Assembly: GCF_024139115.2 (NCBI RefSeq)
Contig: NC_085141.1
Span: 241,853,047-241,917,046 of the forward strand
DNA length: 64,000 nt
Direction: 5' to 3'
Origin: Armigeres subalbatus
Taxonomy: Eukaryota; Arthropoda; Insecta; Diptera; Culicidae
Below the pieces are notes generated by a model. It was not told the origin of the DNA, did not search any database, and worked only from the letters and a program-made list of their open reading frames with translations. Below are positions 12,251 through 24,404 of the stretch, in pieces; within the stretch, counting starts at the first letter, position 1, and each line of letters opens with the position of its first letter. The position numbers and the translations under genes are program-made.

Positions 12251-12632
12251 TTTTTTATTTTCTATATTTTAATGTTCAATCGTAATAGCGTTCTTTTGAT
12301 GTCGGGAAAATCGTAAAATAAAACTCGTATATACCTATATCGCCTCCACTTTGGTACGTATATAGCCAATCTGTGCATTATATACGATTAAGTTGGTCCT
12401 TATATAATAACCTATATCAAGAGTTATAGGTACCAAAATGTTGACTGGGGTGTCTTGTACACAGCCCTTCTAATTTTTCATCTTTGAAATGATACAAGAT
12501 GTTTCGTAAATTTTACTGGATCAAATGCGATCGTATAGTTTGTCTGCATAAAATGAGAGAATTTATCTCAAATTCACACAAACTCCTCATCAGTACTTCC
12601 GTATATCTATTATTTGATAACGGTTTGAAATT
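12251..12632. other. non-coding, unassigned
   Basis: AT-rich with repeated TATATACC/ATATCG words around 12320-12440, which also occur upstream near 12020. It may be part of an unrecognised repeat that includes the tRNA-like segment. No gene. Confidence 0.35.
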
Positions 12633-12960
12633 TTGGTCGCGAACAAAAACTTTATAGACTATTTGGATATGATTTACGTTTTTTACAGTCTACTCTGTGT
12701 TTCGCCTTTGGCTTACTGCAGTTATCATCTATACGGCACCTTCCCCAAAAGCATGCTCCATGCTCCTTTTCATTTGCATTTTCTGTTTCTTTATATTTTC
12801 CATTTCCTCTTCCATCAGGTAAATGATGAAAAACACTTTTCCAAATTAGTTGATTGTTTTATCCAATTTGTTCAATTTTATTACTTGTTCAAATTGTCTA
12901 CTTTATCTACTTTTTCTATATATCGAATTGGGGAAGAGCCGAAAGTTGTTTGACCGAATA
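12633..12960. repeat. dispersed repeat shared with 59800-60280
   Basis: Phrases around CTCTGTGTTTCGCCTTTGG and CTTCCATCAGGTAAATGATG also appear, diverged, at 59825-59850, 59950 and 60240-60265. Two separated shared blocks in the same order point to copies of one dispersed family, whose type I cannot name. The 106-codon frame here is not supported as a gene. Confidence 0.5.
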
Positions 12961-13500
12961 TACCATTTGGCGGAGCAGACCATTGTGCCGAAAGGGTCAT
13001 ATAGCCGAATAGGTCATTTGATCTCACTTTTCACTCCTCATTTCTCACTTCTCACTGTGAAAAGTTAGTAGTGCGAAGTGGGTAGTGAAACGTCTCACAA
13101 CTCACTTAGCGCTTCTCACTTTTTACAGTGGAAAATGAAAAATGAAAAGTGAGAAATGAGACGTCTTACTTCTCACTCCTCATTTCTAACTTCTCACTGT
13201 GAAAAGTGAGGAGTGCGAAGTGAATTGTGAGATGTCTCACTTCTCACTTCCCAATACTCACTTTTCACAGTGAGAAGTGGAAAATAAGCCGTCCTATTCG
13301 GCCAAATGTCCTATTCAGCCAAATTTCCCATTCGGCCAAATGTCCTATTAGGCTAAATGACCTATTCGGCCGGATGACCCTTTCCGCCAAATTTCTTTCG
13401 GCCAGATGGGTTTCGGCCTAATGGTTTGCTCGGCCAGTGCGGTATTCGGTCAAATGGTTTTCGGGCGAATGGGTTTTGGCCAAACTACTCTTCCCCGTCG
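12961..13500. repeat. TTCGGCCAAATG minisatellite around alternating TTCTCAC/GTGAGAA hairpins
   Basis: The flanks (12961-13020 and 13290-13500) are degenerate tandem words such as TTCGGCCAAATGTCCTA and ATTCGGCCGGATGACC. The centre (13020-13290) alternates pyrimidine CACTTCTCACT and purine AGTGAGAAGTG runs, giving several adjacent hairpins. Minisatellite, non-coding. Confidence 0.7.
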
Positions 13501-13925
13501 AATTTGTCTAATTTGTTTAACTTGTCTTTTCTCTCACTTGTCTTAAATGTATATTTTGTATATCTTATAAGTTCTCCCTCTCGTAACTCTTTTTGTACGG
13601 AAGATTTTTTTTTTGGTATGGATCGTAACGCTCGGCCTTACCCCATCCCTCCTCTTTCAGCGTTACTTAATTTGTGAAAGGCTCGTAATGAGTAATTACT
13701 AGTTTTTCTAATTTGTATAATTTGTATGATTAATATAATTTAGTTTGACCAATTTGTCTAATTTGCCCATTTTTTTTACTGTTACTAATTTGTTCAATTA
13801 TTCCCATTTTTATAATTAGTCTAAATTGTCTAACTGGTAACTATTTGTCTTATTTATCTATTTTTTCTAATTGATCTGATTTACTTTATTCGTCAAATTT
13901 GTTTTATTCCAATTTGTCTGTTTCC
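13501..13925. repeat. TAATTTGTC-type minisatellite
   Basis: Degenerate array of AATTTGTCTAATTTG words interrupted at 13560-13700 by less regular sequence. Same family as the longer array at 17131-18690. Confidence 0.7.
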
Positions 13926-14396
13926 TTTAAAGTTTTGGAGTGCTTTCAAAATCGACCATCGGAGCCCTTATACTAGATTTTCAGGAAACCGGTGAGAAAG
14001 TTCTTTTGTTTTTTCTTACACTACGGCGTCTATTGATGGTTATTCTATCGATTTTTTCTCCATATTCGAGTAATCGCATCACTTACCAAGGTGAATCCTA
14101 ATCCGTTCAACTATTTACCCCGCCCACTAACAAAAATCCCTCCTATGGAAACTGTAGAGATGTAGAGGTGATCTCGTCTCGAGTAACAACAGCTGTCACG
14201 CCAACTATTCCTTTCCTTCCCAGATGACCGTAAGGACGTGGCCGGCACCGTTATTGATCCTCAAATTACTGACTCTCTATTAAGGTGAAGGTGGGTTGAG
14301 TACCAAAACAAAGCTTTGAAAGTATTGGTACAATAAAAACTGACATATACTGTAGTAGTATTGGTGTTGTATTTATAAAAAACAAAGAATATTAGT
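13926..14396. other. non-coding, unassigned
   Basis: No gene or clear repeat seen. Confidence 0.4.
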
Positions 14397-15192
14397 CGGG
14401 TGGTTCAAAAAACGACCCAGCACCACCACGCTCACTCGATTCCGTCCCATGCTCCAAGTGTCCTCCAAAAACCGATTTGAAGAAAAACTGGTTGAGCGCA
14501 AGCCGGTTCAAGTTTGTATGACAACAAGTATGGGAAACTAAACCTTTTATTACACTGGCTACAGTGCCTCCCCTCCAAACGCTGGCGAAAAGAGAACCCA
14601 CATAGCTGAAAGCAACATTCCAGAGATTTCACTGAACGAAAACCGCACCGTAGGAAAGGTCCATTGATTACGTAACGCAAAAATAGCATTTTATACCCAA
14701 CTCACCCCCACGTCACACTTTTTGTATGAAGCATTTGCCCCTTGCGCGATTGTGTAGACTAGACTAGAATAGAAGTATCTGCGCCTGGTGCGATAGATAT
14801 CACAGACAAATTCTGGCTATTTTGTTGAATTGCACGTTTCACTGATGCCTTCTGATGCCTTCTTCATGCTAAAGATTCGCAACCTCGCTTAAAATCGACT
14901 CTCAACTATTGGAACGACCATTCTATATGGATTGTCTAAGGAGTTGAAGCTCTTGAATATTTCATCCAGTCATATGGTCTCCCCCCTCGCCATCGCCCAA
15001 TGACGGAGTGCCAGAATCAGAAAAATGTTAAATTCAACCTCGACCTCGCCATATCAACTGTCATACAAACCTGAAATGACCTGTGCACGGTAAGCCTCTA
15101 ATCAAACCAGCCCAAACCATCGAATAACACTCAAATTATAAATCATAATCAACTGAGCGTGGCGGAGAAAAATTATTTTTTGAACCACCCTG
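14397..15192. mobile_element. TIR element, GGGTGGTTCAAAAAA termini
   Basis: GGGTGGTTCAAAAAACGA at 14398 is inverted at the right end as TTATTTTTTGAACCACCC followed by TG, giving 15-17 bp terminal inverted repeats around ~795 bp. No transposase is visible; the two minus-strand frames at 14392-14689 overlap each other and lack motifs. The flanks do not give an unambiguous target duplication, so the superfamily is unassigned. Confidence 0.6.
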
Positions 15193-15824
15193 TTTATTAG
15201 TTTGCTTCTTTGCCGGTTCCGTTGTTTACATTCGCTCCGCGATCAGTTTTTAATCTTTTTATTCGGGCAAAAATAGCAATTTATATTAAGTTTTCGGTTT
15301 AAACAAGCGACTGATTTCGAAAATTGATGTTTAATTGGCATTCCATCAACATTTCGGGCTGCTCATGTGCGGAGAAGTGAGTAAAAACTTGATATTTTCA
15401 GTGCTCTTTGAGAAGAAGTGAAGTGCAGTGATGAACCCACCAAATCGCGAACGGCTAATAAATTGGCACGAAACTGCTGATTTATGATATTATTCGAGCC
15501 GAAATACATAGCACTCTTTGGATAAACATGTTCATTATCACGAGAAGTGAATAAATATGCTGTGAACAGGTTAGTAATTTGAATATTAAACTATTGTTCG
15601 ATGCTGTTCGAAGCATTCGAATGCTGGTGGGAGAGGGGTGCGGGAGGTGTGGGGTTTACCCGTGTAAGGTCCGGTGCCATCTTGACTGCCATCATGGTAC
15701 TCTTCCAACTATGTCCTTAAATGGCTATGCAATTTCGTTTTTTTTGTCGATTGTTTTCGAATCACGGAGTAGCAACTACGAAATATGCGGTCATTAAGCT
15801 CAAGCTCAATGTCTAATTGGTCTG
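15193..15824. other. non-coding, unassigned
   Basis: No supported gene. A 72-codon frame (15579-15797) has no recognisable motif. Confidence 0.4.
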
Positions 15825-16242
15825 CCCGAATAGAAAGTACAATAGAATTACATTAAAATATTATAAAATTACAATACATTTTATTGATGAACATTCAATT
15901 CTATTGTTCTTCTATTGTACAAATTAAATTGCCTTATTGTTGTTCCAATAAACGTACAATAAAATCTATTGACAGAAAAATGTTGACAATATAATTACAA
16001 CAAATTCTAATTAATTACAAAAAATTGTTCGAGAAAAAAACGATTTTTTTTTATTGTTACGATAACTAACAACCCCTATTTTCTATTGTAAAACTGCCAT
16101 TTACAATAGGATTTATGGTGGAAAACAATATTCCTAATTGTTATTCTATTGTGAGCAACAATAGATTTTATTGTAATTACAATTAAATTTATCGTATTGT
16201 TACAATAATTTATATTGTAATTTTATTGAACTTTTATTCGGG
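15825..16242. mobile_element. AT-rich MITE with CCCGAATA termini, ~418 bp
   Basis: Starts CCCGAATAGAAAGTACAATA and ends, inverted, CCCGAATAAAAGTTCAATA. The inside is built from ATTGTAATTACAATA-type words that pair across the element. The end CCCGAATAGAAAG resembles CCCGACTAGAAGG of the MITE at 24405, so the two may share a transposase source. Confidence 0.7.
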
Positions 16243-16463
16243 TGGTTTCGACATTGAAATTACAAGTGTGGGCGTATTTTTCGTCCGATTGCCATGAAAT
16301 TTTCAGGGAAGAAGCATCATCATGTCTATTTTTTTGATACATAACTTGATTTGACCATGGTGCCAATCCGGCCGAATTTATTAGGGGGGCGGTCTTGGGT
16401 CAGGTGCAGTCAAAAACGGGTCATTTTTTAAAACTATTGATAAATATACTAAAGAGCCTAGAA

Positions 16464-16694
16464 TTTTTTTGTTAAATATCTTGGTTGTGCATATGCACAG
16501 CACATGTTTCGAAATGGACAAATTGATATGAGATTTGCGAAAAAGAATCCACGTGTCTTGGAGGGACTCGAACCCAACCTCCTACTCTCTAGATAAGCGT
16601 GACACGTGGATTCTTTTTCGCAAATCTCATATCAATTTGTCCATTTCGAAACATGTGCTGTGCATATGCACTGCCAAGATATTTAACAAAAAAA
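16464..16694. mobile_element. foldback element with tRNA 3'-half-like loop
   Basis: The arms 16464-16557 and 16601-16694 are each 94 nt and pair with only a few mismatches (near 16483-16487). The 43-nt loop, read on the minus strand together with the stem edge, gives GGTTGGGTTCGAGTCCC, the shape of a tRNA T-arm/B box, preceded by AGAGAGTAGGA as a possible anticodon-arm or variable-region remnant. A near-perfect stem suggests recent origin or conversion. Confidence 0.75.
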
Positions 16695-17130
16695 TGGTTT
16701 TCGTACGGCCGAGTTGCCGAATAATATGCAATTAATTGTGCCTATAATGTTGATGCAAACGTGGTCAATCATCATTGACCAGCATCAGAAGTTAGTTTTG
16801 ATACAATTGAATCACCAGGACATGGTTCCGGATGTTCCGGGAACCTGGTTCCCTGGGGTAGTGGACACTTTTCAAGTGGTGTAAAACCCAGTCTTGCGAC
16901 ATATCAAACTCCATGATTTTGAAAGACAAGCTCAATAGATGAGTTTTTGAGAGGTTTTGGACACATTGGCCACGTCCGGAAGTGTTCCCAGCTGCCTGAT
17001 TCCCTCAGGGCAGCGGTCAAATTTCGATTAGCACCGAATCCCATCTTGCGACGTATCAAACTCCATGATTTTGAAAAACAAGCTCGATAGATGAGTTTTT
17101 GAAAGGTTTTTGGATTGGAAAGGACTAATT
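16695..17130. repeat. two tandem ~155-bp units
   Basis: A block containing TATCAAACTCCATGATTTTG and GATGAGTTTTTGAGAGG occurs at about 16898-16965 and again at about 17053-17115, with few differences. The sequence between (TTCC..GGGAACCTGG.. and TTCCCTCAGGGCAGC) is a more diverged counterpart. Non-coding tandem repeat. Confidence 0.65.
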
Positions 17131-18690
17131 TTGAAAGGCTAATTTATCTATTTTTTTGTGATTTGTCAAATTTGTTCAATTTTGTCAAATTTGTCTGATT
17201 TACCTAATTTTCCTAATTTGTTTGATTTGCCTTATTTGTCTTATGTGTCTAATTTGTTTTATTTTTTATAATCTGTCTTATTTGTCTAATTTGTATCATT
17301 TGTCTAATTCATCTTATTTGTAAAATTCTCATAATTTTTCTAATTTGATTTTTTGACTAATTTGACTAATTCCTTTATTTTATCACATTTGTTTAATTTG
17401 TCTAATTTGTCTAATATCCCTAATTTGTCTAATTTGTTTGATCTATCTTATTTGTCAAATGTCTCTAATTCGTCTAATTTTCCTATTTTGTTTAATTTGT
17501 CTAAAAAATGTAATTAATTGTTTATTTCGTCTTATTTGTCCAATTTGATTTTATTATTTTTTAATTTGTTTAATTTGTCCAATCAGTCTAATTTATCTAA
17601 TTTTGCCTAATCTGTCTTATTTATTTTTCTTCTTTATAAAAGAGGCTTTCAGCTCTTGGCTGGTTCACCTCTGGAAATTTGTCTTATTTGTTCAATCTAC
17701 CTAATTTGTCAAATTTGTCTAATTTATCTAATTTGGCAAATTTATCTAATGTGTCTAATTCGTCTAACTTGTTTAATTTGTGTATTAAGTTTAATAAATA
17801 TAATTCATCAAACTTGTCTATTTCGTTCAATGTGTCCAATAATTAAAATTTTTCTATTTCTGCCGATTTGTCTATTTTTGTTAATTTGTCTTTTCTTCTA
17901 TTTTGTCTAATTTGTATAAAATGTCTAATTATGTGTCCTATTTGTCTAAATTTACAAATTTTGTTCTACTATTGCTCTGATAGTTCTTATTTCTTAGATT
18001 GGTTTTATTCCATGTTGTCCTAATAAACCAATTTGTCTGGTTTTTATAATTTGTTCAATTCATCAATCCAGTTTATTTCGTTTACTTTATCCAATAAGGT
18101 TTGTCCAATTTGTTCAATTTTGTCTAATTTGTCTAATTTTCCTAATTTGCCTTATTTGTCTAATGAGTCTAATTTGTCTTATTTTTCATGATTGATATAA
18201 TTTGTCTAATTAGTTTAATTTGTCTAACTTTTCTAATTTGTCTCATTTGTCTAATTCATCTAATTTGGAAAATTCTCATAATTTGTCTAAATTGAATAAT
18301 TTTGTCTAATTTATTTATCTAAATCTTAATCTAAATAAAATAAATTTATCTATATAATCTAAATTATTTGTCAAATGTCTCTTATTTGTATAATTTGTCT
18401 TATTTGTCTAATTTGCCAATTTGTCCTAATAATTTAATTAATTGTCTAATTTGTCTAATTTCGATTTTATTATTTTTTTATTTATTTAACTTGTTCAATT
18501 TGTCTATTTTTGCCTAATTTGTCTGATTTATCTAATTTGTCTAATTTATCTAATTTGTGTAAGTAGTTCCATTGGTCTAATTTGTCCAATTTGTCTATTT
18601 TTTCTTATTCGACTGATTTGTCTAAATTGTCAAATTGGTTCGATTCCAATTTCTCTAATTAATTCAATTTGTCTAATTTGTGTAGCACAA
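17131..18690. repeat. long TAATTTGTC minisatellite, ~1.5 kb
   Basis: Degenerate array of a 9-bp motif (TAATTTGTC / TAATTTGTT) with frequent one-base indels and variant words. A short non-repeat island with GGCTTTCAGCTCTTGGC lies at 17640-17675. The 84-codon Ile/Leu/Cys-rich frame at 17656-17910 is a translation of the repeat. Confidence 0.85.
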
Positions 18691-21600
18691 TTTCGAAATA
18701 TGCGAGTGCAAATTTGAATTACTGATAAACCCAAGATAGAGAATGTTCTCTACCATCATTCTACAAAATACCGTAAGTTTCACCGAGCAAGTGCTTGCCC
18801 TCGGTTGAATTGCTAACATTTTTGCCACAGAACGAGCGAAAACATCCGTCTAACTAAAAGTTCGCATTTCCGCCGAAAACTAAATATGTGTACATGTGTA
18901 AAACCACAACAGCGAAGGCGCTAGAGGGTGTTCCTTGTTGGCAAAACGAAGAGATGTAAGTGCTGTAGTTATTAGGTAATTTAAGTAGTAACTATTAGGG
19001 TGGATGATTCCGCTAGCTTAAGATTAATTTGCGAGGGCTGGCTTGAAACTCGGTGGAGAAATAATGTATAAGAATGTGGCTAGTTTCAAGTGAATTCCTC
19101 GTCTTCAAATTGATGTACGTATGTGCTGGGTTGAACCACAATTTTAAACTATGTTGTATGCTTCCAAGGTTGATTGATGTGCCTGGTTTCTGATACGATG
19201 AGCCACAACTGGAATAATTTCAAAATTCACCATGAGCTTGTAAAATGTAAAATGTTTGTCAAGTCAAAGTTTTCCATCTTAGGTATAGTCTTGAGAATAT
19301 ATAATTCATCTTTAAATACCCTTGTCCCTAAGTACTGTTCGGCTGTCCTATTGTATGGCTCTCGCATCGTCCAGTTGTACCTGTCAGTTTTCGTTGGGAC
19401 GCAAGTCAGTTTTAACTACCGAATAAAAGTAACAATATGAACTTCCTCCTTGCACCACAGAGCGAGGTCGAGGAAAAAACCCAACTCTACTAAAAGCACA
19501 ATGACTAAATTGCTTACGGCTTTTCCCATGGTGGATGTCCGACGGACGAACACTCATCCCACATATCGTGTAACGATTTTACGGATGCCCGCAGCAGAGA
19601 GCCAACTAGCAAAAACCCTGGACGGAAGCTGCGTCAAAAGTGCCGGGCCAAGTTTTTATGCCCGTCATCTATTCGTTACACTGCCCATTCCAACGACGAC
19701 GACAACCACACGACACTCGTGTATTTCATCATCCTAAACTGATGCAGAGCCACCGCTGATGCTGGCTGGAGGGACTACATTTGTCTAGTTTTCGGCACAT
19801 TCGGCCGGCTCGGCTCAATGCGGAAGCGGATCCCATGCGAACTCTAATGCGCAAAACTTGGCCAAACAAGCGGTGCTTGGTGTTGCATTCGCTATTGTAC
19901 AGTGATTGCTCAAATTGAGTACTATTTGAGTACCTTGAGTTGCTAATGTTATGGAACGGAGCTACCAAAGGCCGTTGGAAATGGCCATATATCGATGCTT
20001 GAAGTTTTGTGGAACTAAAAAACGTCCTTTCCTAACTACAATTTGAGGAAGGGCTGTAACACCCAATCGCCTAGTACGATTGTGAAAAGTGTACTTTTTT
20101 CATCAAGTGTGAAGAATTGTTCAACGCAGTGCATCGCCTCCTATCGTGGTAATGTGGCAAAACATAACAAAACACATGCACCATACCGATGCTGTTGCTC
20201 TTCTATGGTGCAGAGCCGATGTAAAAATGCACTTGCATGCGGAAACCGGGGCTGAACGGATCAGATGCGTGCGAAGCTGGGTAAAAAAATCTTCCAAATA
20301 CTGCACTCCTGACAATGGCATTACACAGCGCATAAATAAATCCACAGTCAATGAAATGGTGGAGCCGCCATGATACGTCAAGTGAACTGAACAGCAAGTG
20401 GGGCGATGCAGTTACGATGTCCGTTTACGTTGGAATCTAGTTAGAATGCTGATTTTTTATGACAGTAATGGATAAGCTGTGGTCAACAAATTGTAATCCA
20501 TGAGCGTCATGAAGTTTTCTTCTACTCTTTATCATAGAGACCAGACATTATCGTTGTTAAAATCCATGAGAACCGTAAAAAAGCTGTAATATGTATAATA
20601 CACGAGAAAGGAAACACTGTTGCTATGTGGATTAACTCGCATTTTTATATTTACTTTCCAAGACAACATTAAATCACTTGTGTTGAATTAGAAAACCATT
20701 GTGCTGTGTTGATTAATAAATGATCCCTCAAACAATGAACACACACAGGCGAGCTCATTTCACCCACCACATAGTGTTCCAACTGATAAAGTCTCCGGCA
20801 AAAGTTTTCTCCTTACCCCGGAAGATTTCGTCAAGTTGGTTCGATGTTGTTCCCGTTCACTAACATCTGTTTTCGGCTTACGTGGCCGGTTTTCTTCCAT
20901 TAACAAGCACGGCTTAGTATGGGGATGTGGCACTGATCCTTTCAATATAGTACCCGTATACCTTTCTTGCGGAGGAAAAACTTTTTCTATCAAAACTTAC
21001 CACAAAAGCAAACCCAGCGGTGGGAAATGTGTTAATGCGAAAAGTAGCAACGCTGGGCAAAAAGTATGTGTGTCATGTGCTGTGATGGAATTTTGAAAGT
21101 AAAAGGTTGGAATGTGGGAAAAACTTAAACTTTGTTGTTCGCTCCTCGCAGATTGATCGCTCGAAGTAAACTACAATATTGAACACGTTCTTTGGCAGAC
21201 TTTTGTTTCACTTCGTTGGAAGGAACAAGTTTGCTTGATTTGTTTGAATTTGATCTAATCATGTATGTTTCTCACGCAGAATAAATCAAAAACAACAATA
21301 ACGAAACCGCTTTCCCAAGTAGCCGGTTGATTGACGTGCGGCCAAATTAATGGCGAATTATTCTTGGAAGATGACTCAAGTGAGCCCCTCTTTCCAGTAG
21401 GGCAATCAAAATTCCCGCTTCTCAAAACGGATCCCAAATGCCCTGCGGCGTACAAGCGCTAAGTACGGAGTTGCCACAATTTATTAAATTATCCGAACCC
21501 AATTTAAAATTTCCCTGTCGCATCATCAACGATTTCGGTTATTTCTATTAACCATACCGTTCGCTGGGGGATTTGTCATTGTCTTTCGGAGCGAGCATCA

Positions 21601-22928
21601 TCATCTCTTCGCTACGGTTGCATCGCCCGATTCACAACTGAATTGAGAAGTCGTGAATTAAAACATAATTTGCTTGCTAGACAAATTTCCCCTCGCAGTC
21701 CGCTGCCCTGCCCGTTTATTCCCGGTCAATGACTGAAAATTTTCCCCGAGAAAACGGTGCACATCATTTCGTCTGACAATTTGGATGATGTGCGGCACTC
21801 TGATTTCCCAGCGAGTACAATCGCACACTCACAATACCTTCGGATAGGAGGAAAAGTTTCGCTTGAATTATTAACAATCAGAATATGCGTCCCGTTTCGC
21901 CTTGCCCCAGCCGTTGTTCGCTGGTTTGTGGAATGGGTTTTTATTGTCCTAAACCCACAGCCTGCACATCGTAGGCCCCGTCTCCGCATTCGTCATTTTG
22001 CTCGAATTTAGAGTGCATCTGGTGCTCTCGCCGCCTATTTTGGAGCGTGGCTCCCGTGTCTCGGAAGGGTGAACCCTCAGACAAGGCACGAGGTCTTGCG
22101 GCACGGCACGGAACGGCACTTTCAAGTGAATCCGAGAGCATCGGAGCAAAGCATTCCGGGTAGCTCTTGTTGTTAATGTTGTCGGTCCGCCCGGGGGGAG
22201 GGTTTTGTTATGACTTCTGCTGGTTGCCGCCGCCCGTAGTTTGGCAGTCCCAAAAATTGCGAGTCTGATTTTTTGTGCCAATATTAGTCTTTTAAATTAT
22301 GGAACACAATCATAAATTAACAAAGAACAACGAAAATAAAGGGTGCTGCAAATCAATGGCTTTGGCGTTCATTGCGTTCACGTGGCGGGTAAATAGAGGC
22401 GGAAATGGTTGATGGCATCTTGCGTGCAAAGGGGGAATGCTTCAGAGAAGCTCATTGTGCACTGAATTAGGGTTTTGTGTGGTAGTCGTATCTCATTATT
22501 AATTCAAAGAAATATATAAATACATACACATTTCCGTTGGAAAGTCAATAATGACAATTGAAAAGCATTAAGGATCTCACTATTCCAGCTGAAACTTGAC
22601 TCGCGGGCAAAAAAAATTCAAATGACTTAACTATGAAGACGTTGAACGCTTCAGGAACGTTTAATGGAATCAACAGATCACATTTCCTGCTCTCACAACC
22701 TGTCCCACATAGCCCACGATTTCAACTACTTCATCATATTCTAAGAATGTTGGCACGGTGGTTGTATCGGAAATCATTGTAGCGCCGTTCCTGTTATCTT
22801 TACTTAAAACTTATAAATGTGTGATTTCACATAATCTTATCAAATCCGTCTAACTTTTTAATTCTATACAGGGTTAATCTGATTTGATCGCAAGATCTCA
22901 ACGGATGATCTAGGTCTAGGAGTAGTTT
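18691..22928. other. 4.2 kb low-repeat intergenic DNA
   Basis: The longest stretch of mostly non-repetitive sequence in the left half. Frames of 60-110 codons occur on both strands, for example 21757-22281, but overlap extensively in opposite strands and show no family motif. The GC content is somewhat higher at 19440-19900 and 21500-22260, so conserved regulatory DNA or undetected short exons cannot be excluded. Confidence 0.4.
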
Positions 22929-23030
22929 TTAACCTGCGGGGACTCGCGCCGAAAAAAACACGCTTCTCGTTTACAATAGAAGCGGGACTGCATGAGCAGT
23001 CAAGGACCAAGCGAGTCCCGGAAGGTTAAC
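22929..23030. mobile_element. short TIR element (~100 bp)
   Basis: TTAACCTGCGGGGACTCGC at the left is mirrored on the right by GCGAGTCCCGGAAGGTTAA. Between them lies a smaller GC-rich hairpin-like segment with AAGCGGGACTGCATGAGCAG. MITE-sized, no coding capacity. Confidence 0.6.
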
Positions 23031-23198
23031 AATGGCAAGAGACCATTGTTGAGTTTAACCAATTCAAACATGTTGACCAAAGTTTTGAATGAGAATATGC
23101 GATAACTCAATTTTAATGACGAAAAAATTAAACAGAATATAGCTTTTTGACGAGAATTCGTAACGATTCGGATTTAATATCCCATTTGATTCCAAATT

Positions 23199-23346
23199 AA
23201 AAAATAGTAGTTTGTGCAACAAGTTGCAAAAAGATGATTTTTTCAGCACGAGTTGTACGTTTATCCAACGAGGCTTGCCGAGTTGGATAAATACTACGAG
23301 TGCTGAAAAAATCGAGTTTTGCAACGAGTTGCACACGCTATTTTTT
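23199..23346. mobile_element. palindromic MITE, ~148 bp
   Basis: The arm around TTTGTGCAACAAGTTGCAAA and TTTTTTCAGCAC is repeated inverted as GTGCTGAAAAAATCGA and GTTGCACACGCTATTTTTT. The centre carries a second pair, TTTATCCAAC / GTTGGATAAA. No coding capacity. The 90- and 68-codon frames across it are chance. Confidence 0.75.
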
Positions 23347-24037
23347 GCAATGACGAAAAATGGGCTTCAATATGGTAATTTTGGAGCGAAGCGGTTCAAA
23401 CTGATTTACTCCATATGATCATTTTTACCAAATAAATCATGTTGCTGCAGAGAACAATCATATTCCATGTTATCGTGCCACATTGCATAGGTCGACAAGC
23501 CTTGAAGCGATAGATGAACTTGCCTTTGGAATTTCTGATGTCATAGCCATAAAACTATTTCATTTATTACGCGACGCAGAGAATCCACTATTTGATCACT
23601 TATCCAAGCTTGATCAGCAAAATGTAGTCATGTAACTACTGTTCTGATGTTGGTTTTTCATTATAGCACCCAAATGAGTGCTATAATGGATTTTATGCAA
23701 CCCATTTGAGTTGCATAATGGTCATTAAAGCACCCATTTGGTTGGTATGGAAAAGTAGGCCGTTTTATCACTCAATGACGTACTGTAAACCAGGTATTAT
23801 AATCAGGAATTTTTTTCTACTATTTTTTTTCGCTTTTAATAACTTTTAGCATCAGAAGAAGCAAGCTATGAAGAAACATCTCGTTGTAATTTATATCACC
23901 ATAGTTAGTTGTTGAGGTAATTTAAGCACCGTACTCTAAACCGATTTCGGTGCGAGCTATGTAAGTTAATCCATTACTCATCAAAGCATTGCATTTTACG
24001 ATTGTTCCAAACGAATTTGTAAATAAATTCTAATATA
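23347..24037. repeat. unassigned stretch with twin hairpins at 23659-23718
   Basis: Two perfect or near-perfect hairpins lie back to back: CATTATAGCAC-loop-GTGCTATAATG (23659-23688) and TTATGCAA-loop-TTGCATAA (23693-23718). Both loops carry the related word CCAAATGA/CCATTTGA, and a further GCACCCATTTGG word follows at about 23730. Nothing else recognisable here. Confidence 0.55.
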
Positions 24038-24404
24038 GGGGACCAGGGGGCATTATGAAAACCCGGGGCAGATTGGACACCCCCAATATTCTTGTTAATT
24101 CAATCATTTTTCTATTTTCAATGCAGCGAACTCTATAATCCTTTCACAAACAACTAATTTATAGCGTAGAAGTCATTGGTTTATCTTCTTAGCGCATAAA
24201 TTTGACAAAAAAGTTAGAATGTCTTCCAAATGATTAAAAATTATAAGTTTCACCTCCCATAAAATAAGCTTTACTTTACCATAGAAGATGATTTCTCAAT
24301 TATTAGTCATCCCATAGCCAAATTCTGTTATTTACAGTGCTCTGGCATGTATTTGTGACAAGTTTCCTTGATTTTCATAAAACTTCCAACAGTTTTTAAA
24401 TATG

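Noticed and set aside
21726..22281. Overlapping frames on both strands in GC-richer DNA
   Set aside because: Opposite-strand frames of similar length with no motif, so no strand is favoured.
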